Origin: Anopheles merus | Taxonomy: Eukaryota; Arthropoda; Insecta; Diptera; Culicidae | Assembly: GCF_017562075.2 (NCBI RefSeq) | Contig: NC_054083.1 | Span: 43,241,269-43,305,268 of the forward strand | Direction of reading: 5' to 3' | Length of the DNA: 64,000 nt | Shown here: positions 13,701-24,879 of the stretch, in pieces | How the letters are laid out: each line of letters begins with the position of its first letter | Numbering within the stretch: the first letter of the stretch is position 1 | Made by a program: the position numbers and the translations under genes | Notes under the pieces: generated by a model | The model's database searches: none | Told to the model about the DNA's origin: nothing | What the model saw: the letters and a program-made list of their open reading frames with translations, nothing else

Positions 13701-16641
13701 GATTGCTTCAATTTTCAATGACCTTCGTGCGATTACCCTCTAATAGCTTGCCTACTTTTTTGCAATACCAATAATAAACACTCACACGCCACCACCAAAA
13801 TGCATTTTCCGTTGATCCATTGACAGCGCACAGCTGCATGCACTCAGCGATGCTTTCCCGATCCCCGATTTATATATTCCGTACCCGTGCGCGTTGCTCG
13901 CTCGTGACTAATTTCCTCTCTTTTCCCTCCAATTTCCTCGAATGTCTTTTTTCTCCCTGTTCAGGTACGCTGCGGTCACCTGAGCGGAAGATTCAGCTAT
14001 CCCGGCGTGATGGAAGCCGCATACGGCAAGGGTGGATACTATCTGCTATCGCTGCTGCAATTTATGTACCCATTTTTAGGTGAGCGTTCCTTGTTTTCCC
14101 TTTCCAGCGGTGCGACCATACCTGATGCACGGGGAAAGGTGATGCACAAAAACCCCACGTAGATATAAAAACAGCTCCATGTTTCTATGAAAGAGGGAAT
14201 GTGTTAGTGCGAGAGAGATAGAGAGCGAAAGAAAAGGCAGAAGGGCAAAAGCGAGTGAGTCAAAATGCAATCACGTTTTTAGCCTATTTCTCGAAACTGC
14301 ACGGGGTCGATCCGGTTTTCGGAAAACTAGAGCACGGCATCGGAGCGCTTCATCAAGCATGGCACAGTGTTTGCGTCATGGTTTGGCCCCAAAAAAACAC
14401 GTACACACGTCCTTTTCGGTGGGTGCTAATAAAGAATACCACCACAAGAAATTTAACGCCCAGCACACACACACAAGAAAGACTAGCTTTCTTTGTTCCG
14501 CTTTGTTCGTGTCTTGGCTACAATTTGCCCCGGTCATGCTTTAAAAAAGAAACCAACCGAACCGTCCTTGGATGAAATTTGTTCCAAAAAAAACCAAGCT
14601 CTACTGACTCACATTCAATCGGTGGGTGAATGTGGGTGATTTATTTCCATGCAACAGGACGGGACTTGTTCTTTCCTGTCTCAGAACTCTCGACCGCCCT
14701 TTCAAGCAGGATGTGCTACAGATAAAAGAGCCGCAATCACTATTCGCTACGTGTAAGAAACCAAACTAACGCAGCTAATTAGTCTGCATAAACCAATAAA
14801 AATCTATCCGACGCCATCGAGAACGCAGCTCCCCTCTGCTGCGGCTGCGAGACTTATTCAATTAAAACTTTCCCATTTCTATTGGAGGGATAAAGAGAAA
14901 CCTGGGCAACTACACGAGTCACGGGAGACGCTAATGAAAAGTAGAACAGAACCACGCGGTAGCTAACTTTAATCGTAATCAAAACTCCTCAGCGAAATGA
15001 CGAAGCGATCTACCCCGTACGGACCGAGAAATGGAATGGAAATGTTCGATGTTGAAGCGCTGCCCACTCACACTACGATTCAAGCTTCTGTCCTTCTCTT
15101 TCCTCCTACAAACAAACACTCTGCTGCTCCAGCAACATTGTTTAGAATCGTTAGCAAATCCTTTGTCTCTAAGCGTCATTTTATTCTCCACCATCTGTCT
15201 GTTGCCTTTCCGCACAACACCAAACGACGCCTTTGGGTATGCAATCCGCCCGGCAGCCATGATATCGTACAACGTGGTCGTGGGCGACACACTGTCGAAG
15301 GTGCTGGTGCGCTTCGTGCCGGCCTGGGGCAGCTCGATGGGCATGGTGCGGTTCGGCGTGGTGCTGGTCGTGACCATCTTCGTCGTCATACCGCTCTGTC
15401 TGTACAAGAACGTGTCCCGGCTGGCGAAGGCAAGCTTCCTCAGCCTGGCCTGCGTGGTGCTCATCCTGATGGCTGTCGTTTACAGGCTCCTTTCGGGGGA
15501 TTACAGCGTCGTGTAAGTATTTTGTGGGGGAAGGGTTTTGCCTGCTTCAAGCTCATTCTTTTCCTCGTCCAACTCACCTCTATGCACAGCCCCAACACTC
15601 CAGAATCTTGGCGATTTGCCCACAGTGATCTGATTCCGGCCGTTGGCATAATGGCATTCGGTAAGCATGCCGAGTGTGCCCGCGAGTGTTGTGCTTTACA
15701 CTCTACTTGTGTGCTATTTTGTTCTCTTCCTTCAATCCCCACACAGCCTTTATGTGCCACCACAACACGTTCCTGGTGTACCAATCGATGCAGAACGCTA
15801 CCATGGAGCGCTGGGAGAAGGTGACACACTTTTCCGTCGGATTTGCCTGGCTCGTGGCGGCCCTGTTCGGTATCGCCGGCTACTGCACGTTTCGTGCACT
15901 TTCGCAGGGTATGTACTGGCGGGCTGTCATCCAACTTTATCTAACTGGTCATCGCTGTTCTTATCGCATTTTCACTGCTTGCAGGTGATCTACTGGAAAA
16001 CTACTGCTGGGATGACGATCTGATGAACTTTGCTCGCGTGCTGTTCTCGGTCTCCATTCTGCTCACCTTCCCGATCGAATGCTTCGTGTCGCGGGAAATC
16101 GTCCGCACGCAGATCAAACGGTTCTACTCGCACGAGGTCGTCGAGTATGACACGGACAAGGATCCGAGCCATGTGACGGGTGAGGAGGACGACCGCAAAT
16201 CAATGATCACGACGCTGGTGATTGTGTTTTCGGCGTTCATCATTTCGCCCTACACCGAGTGTCTCGGGCCGGTGCTGGAATTAAACGTGTGTTTCGCTTA
16301 TGCTATCAATCCAAAACTATACCCTCCACAACATGCTAAAATGTATTTCTTCACAGGGTCTGCTTGCTGCCATACCACTCGCGTACGTCCTTCCCGGCCT
16401 CGCCTACATTCAGCTCAGTCCGCACTCGCTGTTCAGCCAGGAGAAGCTACCCGCCGCCGGCCTGGTGCTGTTCGGTACGATCGTTACCATTTCCGGTGCC
16501 GCCATCCTGATGCCGAACTTGATTGGCGATTGCCGGACCGGTATCATTATGGGATACTGCAAGGATGACGAGCGGGCCCTCAATGGCACGTTCTTTGTTG
16601 CTTCGACGCTGGATCCAAACTGTGCAACGGACAAGATGTAA
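7727..16641 (+). CDS. SLC38A11: putative sodium-coupled neutral amino acid transporter 11-like (SLC38 family), 5' end incomplete
   Basis: Membrane amino-acid transporter of the AAAP/SLC38 family. Coding exons by splice sites and frame: 7727-7783, 9412-9606, 13965-14079, 15257-15512, 15590-15660, 15747-15908, 15985-16286, 16357-16641, giving 480 residues in one frame. Family hallmarks, numbered from the first exon: SFNYINSIVGSGVIGIPYAL at 39-58 (first membrane segment with the unwound G-S-G), AMISYNVVVGDTLSKV at 123-138, AFMCHHNTFLVYQSM, GDLLENYCWDDDL from 286, FPIECFVSRE and CLGPVLELNG. These match vertebrate SLC38A11 closely in order and spacing; about ten hydrophobic segments are visible. 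The human protein is about 406 residues, so the core is complete. The initiator methionine is missing: exon 7727-7783 has no in-frame ATG and is preceded by an in-frame stop at 7610 and a strong acceptor. Candidate first exons with matching phase are 7588-7641 (weak donor, 85-base intron) and 7021-7111 (good donor, oddly hydrophobic peptide). Substrate is inferred from family only. Confidence 0.93.
7784..9411 (+). other. intron of the SLC38A11-like gene
   Basis: Bounded by a GTAAAC donor and a CTCAG acceptor. It contains no exon, repeat or mobile element that I can recognise, apart from a short GA run near 8913-8926 and a GGC-rich stretch at 9318-9338. Confidence 0.75.
9607..13964 (+). other. 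long intron of the SLC38A11-like gene
   Basis: A 4.36-kb intron with a GTGAGT donor and a TTCAG acceptor. It holds a CA microsatellite (about 12762-12784), an AT-rich block around 10560-10870 and several chance open frames, but nothing recognisable as a gene. Large 5'-proximal introns of this kind often carry enhancers; none is identifiable by eye. Confidence 0.75.
14080..15256 (+). other. intron of the SLC38A11-like gene
   Basis: Runs from a GTGAGC donor to a CGGCAG acceptor and splits an alanine codon (phase 1). No feature was recognised inside it. Confidence 0.75.
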
Positions 16642-18324
16642 AGCGGGCCGACAAACGGATTACAAAACATTATACAGGAGAAAACATTACAATCAAAAAC
16701 TACTGATACTGAGAAACAGAAACAACAACCAAAGAGTAAGGTTAGGAATGGCTAGTTTACAGTGCTGTTTTGTATCTCACTGGAGATAGTTTACGCCCGT
16801 TGTTGCGTTCACTTACGAGGATATTTTGAACACATCGTCGAGATACTTTTAGCGCTACCTATTAAGGCCATTTGGTGCTTTCAATCATCAGTGTTCGGTA
16901 CCTGCAGAACTCTCTTTCAGAACAAACGAACCCTTTTCTAAACAGGCTTTTCTAACACTTTTTCTACTGTAACGGTTACTGGAACTATATTTTTATGACG
17001 ATCGAGATGAAATCAAATAATTTATATACGCTATTTCAAGGGAGACCGATGGATTTATATTTGTATAACATATTATCCTACCAATCTACGACTTTTCTCT
17101 TGCTTGCGTTTCTAACTCTTACACCTCTTTACATACAACAAGCAATCAAAGCACTACTTGAAATTGGCACACCGTACGAAGTGTCCGCAAACTGAACACA
17201 TGTTGAGATACTACACCAAAACGGAACCGATACTCACACAAACACACATACATACTATAATAAGAATCAAAACCAACAATTTCAAATGATAAAATGAAGC
17301 AGAAAAAAATAGCATTACCACTATCCATAAATCTAATCTAATAGTGCACCAGCAACCAATCAATTCAGTCTTGATAAAAATGTGTAGCAGTGTCCTCGAA
17401 CACGCGTATTGAAACTTTTAGGGAACAGATCGAAAACATAATCATAAATCATAAGAAAAACGAAAAACAAAAACTCTGAACCAACGCTGTTTTGAAGGTA
17501 GGAAGGGAAGAAAAACACAAATCACATACATCGATTGATGGATGTCTGGAGATGGTTAAATTAATAGCGAAAGATGAACAGATGTACCAATATTTAACTA
17601 GCAAAACAGAACTATTATTATGCAAACAAACACATGCATTTGGAGATGGAAAAAACCAAAACCTATTTGTTTGCTGTTACAAACAACGGGGAAAACAATG
17701 TCCGACCAAGACACAAGAGACTGCGCTCTGAACACGGTCGTAGCATACCTTTAGGCGGTTGAAACCCATTTTAAACCCTTGAAGAGGCAAGGTGATTTGT
17801 TTCATGCAGTAAAATAAGTTTTGATTGAGGTTTTATGCAGTAAAACGTTGAACGTCTGGTAAAGAAAATGCAGATTATTTGTGCGTGCGTTGATAAAACG
17901 GTCCATAATCCATGTAAGTAACGATAATTTCATGTCCTTCCGGAGCACCGAGGAAACTCAATGTATTACTGTAAAGACAAATGATAATTTCTTTCTTTAT
18001 CATAATTGATTGGAAATCAATTGAAATATTTACAAAATCAACCCTTTAAATAAATTCCACTTATTAAACCGCTTCCTCGGGGGAAACAAAATCCTCACAC
18101 ATTATTGCCACACACGTAAACACAACTACGAAAACACAAACACAGAGAGATAATATATGAAAAGAAAATATATTTTAAGTAGCTAAATTTATCAAATCAA
18201 TCTATAGGAGAAGAAGAAATCAAACGAACATAAGGACAACTAGAACAAACAAACCAACAAAAAAAAACCTAGCGATCCACATTACGAGCTGATGTTATGA
18301 ATGTTAGACAATGTACTGAATAAA
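16642..18324 (+). other. probable 3' UTR of the SLC38A11-like gene
   Basis: AT-rich sequence after the TAA at 16639-16641. Canonical AATAAA signals occur at 18049-18054 and 18319-18324; the second is followed by sequence of different composition. A 1.4-1.7 kb 3' UTR is inferred, not proven. No other coding region was seen. Confidence 0.5.
18319..18324 (+). terminator. polyadenylation signal AATAAA
   Basis: Canonical hexamer about 1.7 kb after the transporter stop codon. An alternative copy at 18049-18054 would give a shorter transcript. Confidence 0.45.
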
Positions 18325-19826
18325 ATGCAAAACTAGACCGACCGGAGTCGCTTTCGCTACCCAATTTCTTCCCGTGCACGATTGGACGATTTCCAAATCG
18401 TGGTTCCAAACGGGTATCCCGCATTAGCTCACGCTGCTAAAAACTCATAACGCATCGATAATTGCTATTCACACCTGCTTCGTAGCTTTCGCTCCACTGT
18501 CGATCGGCACGCGATCCGCAATGTTTGGTGACATATGGGTCATCCAAGTGGTTCAAGGGTAGCGTTTGATGGAAACGTTTTGTGCTAGCATTGAGTCCAT
18601 GGTCATCTGCAGACTGAAAAGGATGTGTTTGTGAACACAAACGAGGATGAAATCGGCCACCGCATTAAGCGATCAGAGTTTCTTTCCTTTACCCAACCAA
18701 TAAGCATCACACAGTACACAGAAGGGTTATCGTTTTGAATTATTTTATTTCACTTTGCATTTTGAAATACATCTCAAAACACACCGCACCTCAATGCTAC
18801 CTTTGGAGTTCGACATTCGTCAACAAAATTAATCACACTTATCTTCAAACAGACGTACCATCTGAAGCATGTTTGCCTGGGTTTGCTTTACATAATGCTT
18901 CACTCCTTGCGCATCTTGTTTCCGGGGGGGGGATGTGTTCCACCTGACAGGTGCTACTCCCCTGGCACAAGATCCCTAACCAATAATACATCACAATTAT
19001 TTGATTCCTTCCTTTCGTCGCTATACTAGCTCACAGTAGCTTACCACTAGTGTACGCCCCTGTAATGGCGTTTTTTGTCTTTTCCATCTACGATTTGCGA
19101 GAATCTGTCTTACAACATTTGTATTGCCTATCTTGTCCTGTTTAACCCTTCCTCCCGTTCACTTTCTTCTCATTACAGCCTAAAACATGTCCGTGTTTTG
19201 GGGGCCTAAAAACCGGGTTGCACTAATAACTTCCCATTTGTCTTGCGAGAAATACGAAAGAAAAAAGGTAAAGTGTATAGTAAAAAAAACAAACAAACAA
19301 ATAAGCATAACCTAACTTTATCCAATAACCTAAAATTAATTTTTAAAAAACTTCTCCAAATTATTTGGAATACCGTTCAATTTTGGGATGAAACCTTCGG
19401 CACCCGAGCAGCGCATCTGCACTCTCCGTGTGCGTCCGTTTCGTACCCAAAATCGTTTAAATTTGTCTGGTGTATGCTTTGTATGCGCCCGATTTGTTGC
19501 TTTTGTATGTTTTGCTGTGCTGACGTATCTTTGACATATTTTAGTGTGTGTTTGATTTTGCTGTTACTATGGCCATCTACTCTGCCCCCACGTCAGCACA
19601 TGGCCTCTGCCAATCTAGATAGAATTGCTCAAACGCTTGCCATTACTTGCCATACCTTCCGCCATTTGCAGGCCGCGCGCACCACACACATAAATACATT
19701 GAGAAATAATTTAACGTACCCCTGTTCCCGCTCGGGCGCGCTTAACACATATACCAATAAAATAATGATAAAATTAAATTAAATCCATCTCGACCGAGGC
19801 TACTGTTAACGCTGCAGCCGCTGCAG

Positions 19827-19864
<38 letters not shown>

Positions 19865-20717
19865 TTCACACTCTCTTATTCGTATTCTTTTGCTTCTCGT
19901 CGCTTCTCCTGCACTCATGGCGAGAGCAACAAAACTAATCACGAAACGGAATGAAATGTGCACCCGCGCATGAATGACGTAATGGGTTATAAATAGTATT
20001 AAAAAGCGCGCGAGCGCTCTCTAGCGGGAAACGTCCCGAAGCTCTGTCTGTCACACACCCGGCGGTTCTATCACACGATCTTGAACGATCGGCAGAGCAC
20101 TCCGAACGCACCCTTTCCCAGGCAGGCGTACGGCTAGAACTCTCGATCAACACAACCAGTACCAGTTGATCGCAGTTAGCTTGCGCTGCTGGCAGGGTGA
20201 GGCTTCTGCATCGATCGTAAAAAGAAAGCAACCGCGCGGGGCGGCGTTGTTCCTCATTGCGGTTCCGATTAGCTGTGCCGAGGTGCACGATCGTGTTTGT
20301 ACGGTCAATGTCTAGCGCTGGTTTCTGTCCGTTGCTGTCCCGAAACATCCCACATCGCACGCGCTGCCGAGCACAGCTCCTCGACTGGAATGTTTGAAAA
20401 GCTCGTCTCTATCCGTTTTGGAAGATTCATAACGTCGGCGTTTTGGGGTCTGCGTTTCGTTTGAAAAAAAGAACCGAACCGGTTCGCGAATTTTTGTTTG
20501 CCATTTTTTGCTCACTGTGCGTCTCAGTCGTTTGTCTGCATTCTTCTTCTGGTGATGGTGATGATGGTGGTCGGTTGTCCTATGCTCGGATCGCGTCGTT
20601 CTGGTTTTCAGCATTCAGCGGGTTAGGTTTTGTTGTTGTTGTTGTTGAGTTAATTAATTAAAATCACATTCAGCTTTCGATCGCGATCGGTTTCCGTTTG
20701 CAGGACGAACGCGGGGC
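18325..20717 (-). other. region between convergent genes, probably including the 3' UTR of the Reg-5-like gene
   Basis: On the minus strand an AATAAA hexamer occupies 18749-18744, nearly 2 kb past the Reg-5-like stop codon. No closer canonical signal was seen, so most of this block may be 3' UTR. It contains a CT/GA microsatellite (19829-19858). The open frame at 19243-19782 on the plus strand has no recognisable domain and is treated as chance. Confidence 0.4.
19829..19858. repeat. (CT)n microsatellite
   Basis: Uninterrupted CT run of about 30 bases in the region downstream of the Reg-5-like gene; on that gene's sense strand it reads as GA repeats. Confidence 0.95.
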
Positions 20718-23700
20718 TTAGTGCGCGTTGTACACCCGGTAGGCGGTGCGGTACGACCGGAGGTAGTTGGGCAGACGCTGAACGTAGGCGTACACTTGCT
20801 GTGTGGGTGCCACCACCGGCAGCACAACGGCCGGCCGGGGTGCAGCCGTCGTCGTGGGTGCGGCGGTGGTCGGTGCAGCCGTCGACGGCAGATGATGCTC
20901 CTCGTTCTGCTTCAGGCTGTCGTAGATCTGCTGGAAGCTGGGCATCTTCTCCTTGCCGAGCGTCATCTCCTTGATGTCGTCGTCCTTGGGCACGACCGGT
21001 GCCGGCTGCACCTTGTCCTCCTCCACGGGCGTACCGTCCGGGCGGAGGCGCACCACCATCGGGCCGGTCAGGTAGTTGCTCGTCTGCTCGTACGGGGCCA
21101 GGTTGTTGAAGTGGGCGGACGCGGCCGGCTCGTAGCTGTAATCGACGTTCGTCGGTGCTTCCTGCGGCAGGTGGTTCTGCGGCTCGGAGTACTGCATCTC
21201 CTGCCCGGTAGGTCCACTGGCGTAGTCGTAGTCCATGCCGTACTTGTTGACCGGGCCGTTGCCGCTCTTGCGCACCGCCCCATCGGTCGGGGCCGGATCG
21301 TCGAACAGCGGGTTGTGCTCGAACTGCTCGCTCATGATGTAGGCCGGCGCGACCGTCGTCTGCGTCTTCTTTTTGCCGTTCTTCGTGTGTCCGTCCATCA
21401 TCGCGTCCCAAACTGCGGATAAAAGCAACAGCGAGCGAAACGAGAAACGATCAGATTAGATTTGCAAAAACAGAAAACGAAAAAACGCACAACGCATCGC
21501 GAAGATTCTAGCCCACTAAAATGCCACACCAAACCCCGTGAACGCATCTCGCCTTGACCGAGGGAACATCGACAAGAACGAAATAACAAACAGAAAAGAG
21601 CAGACCGTGGACTTTACCGGTGAACTTTGCGGCTCCCGGCATTGCCGATCATAAATCAGCATCTACGGCGCGATCGCGCGATACTCCTACACCGAGCAGC
21701 GATCATCGCCCAGGGATTGAAGCGCGAGATCATTTGCGCTTGCGTCACCCCTTTATGGGCATTATTTGCTTCCTGCTCCATCTCCACCTCCTCCTCCTCG
21801 GAAGGCATCCACCGCGTACGTTACCCGTACGCTTATCGCCGAGAGGTCTCGGAAGGTTGCCGAGACCTGCACCGACTGTCAATCAAACCGGCACGATCCT
21901 CTAGGCGCGCGGTGCGGTCTCCGCGACTTCCGACACGGCGGGGATGGCTTCACAATCAAGAGACACTTGTTCATTGAGCGGCGTTCGTACATTGTCGCTC
22001 CGATCCGCTAAGATCCAGTCGCTCCCCTCATTCGATCAAGGTTGCATTGGAAGCCACGATCGTGTGGAGGAACGATCAAGTACAAAGTTAAAGGGGCATC
22101 ACCGGACCGAGTGCAGTCACGACGCCGTAAATAATATCAGTTGTTTGTTCTAATGGACAAATTAATCTTTCAGTTTTGCTCTGAAAGGTGGCATGTTTTT
22201 TTTTTCTTCTTCTTCTGGAAGTACTGATGTGTACGTGTACAAGTAACACCTTCAGATATACACGCAAAGAGACAATAATTTTAAATACCGACTCAAATGA
22301 CCCCGGAAGTCACACGGCATCGACATGAAGCCTCGAGAAATGTGTTCCTGTTTTGGTTCACGACCACGTTCCCGGATTTCCACGCAAGCGAACGGGCTTT
22401 GGCTCCCCTGTGGCTCCCCAGGCACTTTGGATAATATGGCACCGGCAATACTTACTTATATCGGTCGCTCCACGCTGGTACGGGTCCATCGAGTCCAGGT
22501 GCGACTCGTTCATGTCCTGCAGCTTGTTGATGCCGTACATCAGCAGATTGCGCTTGCACATGTTGGTCGGCATGTCTTGGGAGTTTTTGCAGTAGCTCGA
22601 CACCTGCTTGGCGAACATCGTGTACAGATGCGACATCTAACGGGTGCAAGAAAACCATGTAAACGAGAAAAAAAAAGCAAAACAAAGAAACCATACATAA
22701 ATAATGATACCGAAAAGTGAAAGCACACGCAGCAATCACGGGCAATGGGCGCGGAATGTGATGATGGTGCTCCTACTGCTACTGCTGGCGGTATGCGACC
22801 GGCCCTTGACGTTGATGGCGTTAGTAAATAGCTTCTTTCTTTACTGCACAACAATCGCGAACGCGCTCGGTTTGGCGCACCGCGCAGCGCAAAAACAAAA
22901 CTGAACGAGATTGTGCGGTGCGTGACGACTCGCTTTTTGGAGTGGCATACTTCACGCCACAGGCTTTTTTTGTTTTTTTTTAGATAGGCGAGAAGGCAAG
23001 GCCCACTAATGAAATGCCCCACAGCCAACACGCTACAGGGTTGAAATTGTAGCAAAAGAAAGTAATGCTGCTTGAGGTGCTTGAACTCAGGAATTTTGCT
23101 AAGGTTGGAATTTTAGGAACTCTGCACTCTTTCAACTCTCAATAAAACTGCAATAAATGCCTCCTCAGGGTGATGTAATCTAACAAAAACCTACATGCGT
23201 TTGACCTCCATTTGCTAGCACCCGACTGCATCATCCCATCCGATCGGACGTCATACAATGTAGGGAAGAACAGCTTCCCACCTGCGCGAAGGCAAACCGT
23301 GCGGCCTTAGCGTAACCGGCACGCTACAAATCTCCTCGTAATTGATTGCGATCGTGTTGCACAGCGCCTACTACAACTATGCCCTGCGTCAGACGATTTC
23401 TATGCCTGCCTGCCTGACGTCAAAGACGGTTTGCTGAGATCTAGTGATGCTTTCTGGAAGCTTTCCCCTGTTTAGAGCACTCTTCAGCGCTGTTCCGGGA
23501 TGACCCTCAAGCTCGCCCTGAAAGAGTGCCCGAACTCCACCCCAAAAAGCACAACCAAACGCTGGCCTTGACTTTCCTTGACACTGGCATACATCTTGGC
23601 ACCCTTACAAAACGCCCCGAGGGAAAATCCGGTTTCGTGCACACCCTGACCTAGGGCCTGCGCGGGCCAACGAAACCCGTCGGACGAGTTTTCACCCCAC

Positions 23701-24212
23701 GCATCTAAGCGCAAAGCGGACATCGTGGGCACGAAGACGCTCCCTGTGACGACTCCCAAATACGGACACCTATCGGTTTAGAGCTGATCTACCAAAGTGC
23801 AAGGTTCTATATTGGGTTGTGTGAACAGACAGTTGAGGTCGATTTCCAAAGTCCTTCACCGTCTTGGAACAGGTATGCTAATCAAACGTCGGGAAGCACA
23901 CCTTTACGATAACAAAAGAAACTACAGCGCATCTAACGCCTCGAAGCCGACCTTTCAGGCAATGAATTGACTGGTTAACCTCCTCTATCCACCCGAAAGA
24001 ATGCACTTTCACTCAACCAACCTCGCACCAAAAGGACACACGCATCACACAATTTCCATCTTGCACCTGCAAGACGCTGCCACGAGCACACTTACCTTTT
24101 CGCCACGGCTGAGAAACTCCCACATCGGGATGGCCGAACCGGAACACACGGTCACCAGGCTCGACACCACCATTACCGCCGCACTGAAGCTTAGCTTCCT
24201 TCCGTGTGCCAT
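20718..24212 (-). CDS. secreted protein resembling insect rhythmically expressed gene 5 (Reg-5)
   Basis: Three exons on the minus strand: 24212-24096, 22636-22456 and 21412-20718, with GTAAG donors and TAG/CAG acceptors, encode 330 residues. The start is the ATG at 24212-24210 in a strong context (ACAAAATGG). Residues 1-25 form a signal peptide, followed by SAIPMWEFLSRGEK, a short helical domain with the only two mature cysteines (SYCKNS and MCKRN, likely one disulfide), then MDPYQRGATDIIWDAMMDG. The C-terminal half is low-complexity and acidic, with a Thr/Ala/Pro-rich tract (STAAPTTAAPTTTAAP) and a Tyr/Arg-rich tail. The IPMWEFL...DPYQR...IW pattern fits my memory of dipteran Reg-5, a secreted protein of unknown biochemical role whose transcript cycles daily in flies; I could not check this by search. 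Two introns (about 1.0 and 1.5 kb) and a long 5' UTR complete the gene. Confidence 0.85.
21413..22455 (-). other. second intron of the Reg-5-like gene
   Basis: Begins with a GTAAG donor (22455-22451) and ends with CCGCAG before 21412. It splits an isoleucine codon after its first base. No further feature was recognised. Confidence 0.8.
22637..24095 (-). other. first intron of the Reg-5-like gene
   Basis: Phase-0 intron between the signal-peptide exon and the cysteine-containing exon. It includes a TGACGTCA palindrome at 23415-23422 (a CRE-type site). No coding sequence was recognised. Confidence 0.75.
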
Positions 24213-24838
24213 TTTGTACACTGCAACTGGCAACTTCACAACCAGAATACGATACACACTGCGCTGCGCGACGAAGGGTTTCGTTGCTTACGAGTGCATT
24301 TAAGTTTTCCGTTGCTTTTGCGTGCTGTTTTTTTCTGTTGCTTTACACACGGAACTAGTCTCACCAGTGCACTGGAGATAGAGATTTGAATTTGCTTCCG
24401 GGCCCAGTGGCTCAGTTTACGACTGCACAGACGGCGCTTGAATGGTTCCTTCCGTTTTTTTCTTATATTTCCGACACTGTGTTTCTAATCTTTCACCGCT
24501 TCTCACCACTGCACAATTGTTTTGATTTTTTTCACCGCTTTATTCACCTTAAGCTTTTTTTCCGGCTTATTCTCACTTAATGCGCACTTGCTTGCTCACA
24601 CCGTTCAATGATCGTTCACTGCTTCTCGCCTCTTCTAATGCACAATGTTTCACTTTCTCTCTGTAGCACAATTAAGGTTGGTTTGTTTTTGTTTTTAGCT
24701 ACTTTTTGTTTCTTCTTTTGCTGTCTTGCTTGTCCTGCTAAAACAAAAAGACACTTGCGGTTGCTGTTTCAGAGTTGACGATCTGCACCGTTGAAGTTTC
24801 TGGCTCGAATTAAACGCGCTCTCTCGGGCGGCCTTCAC
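24213..24838 (-). other. probable 5' UTR of the Reg-5-like gene
   Basis: Sequence between the TATA box at 24846-24839 and the start codon. With a start site near 24815 the leader would be roughly 600 bases, T/C-rich on the plus strand. It could contain a small intron; no convincing splice pair was chosen. Confidence 0.45.
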
Positions 24839-24877
24839 TTTATATACCGCGCGCTGCTTCGTAAATCATGACGTCAT
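24839..24877 (-). promoter_or_regulatory. Reg-5-like gene core promoter: TATA box plus CRE
   Basis: On the minus strand TATATAAA runs from 24846 to 24839, and 22 bases upstream lies ATGACGTCAT (24877-24868), containing a full palindromic cAMP response element TGACGTCA. The orientation and the 600-base distance to the start codon fit the Reg-5-like gene. CREB/ATF-family binding is inferred from the motif alone. Confidence 0.6.
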
Positions 24878-24879
24878 AT

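Noticed and set aside
19243..19782. 179-codon plus-strand frame downstream of the Reg-5-like gene
   Set aside because: Lys/Asn/Cys-rich low-complexity translation without a domain, lying in probable 3' UTR of the opposite gene.
20721..21422. 233-codon plus-strand frame and a 253-codon minus-strand frame over the last Reg-5-like exon
   Set aside because: Shadow frames of the GC-rich third exon; only one minus-strand frame links in phase to the upstream exons and signal peptide.
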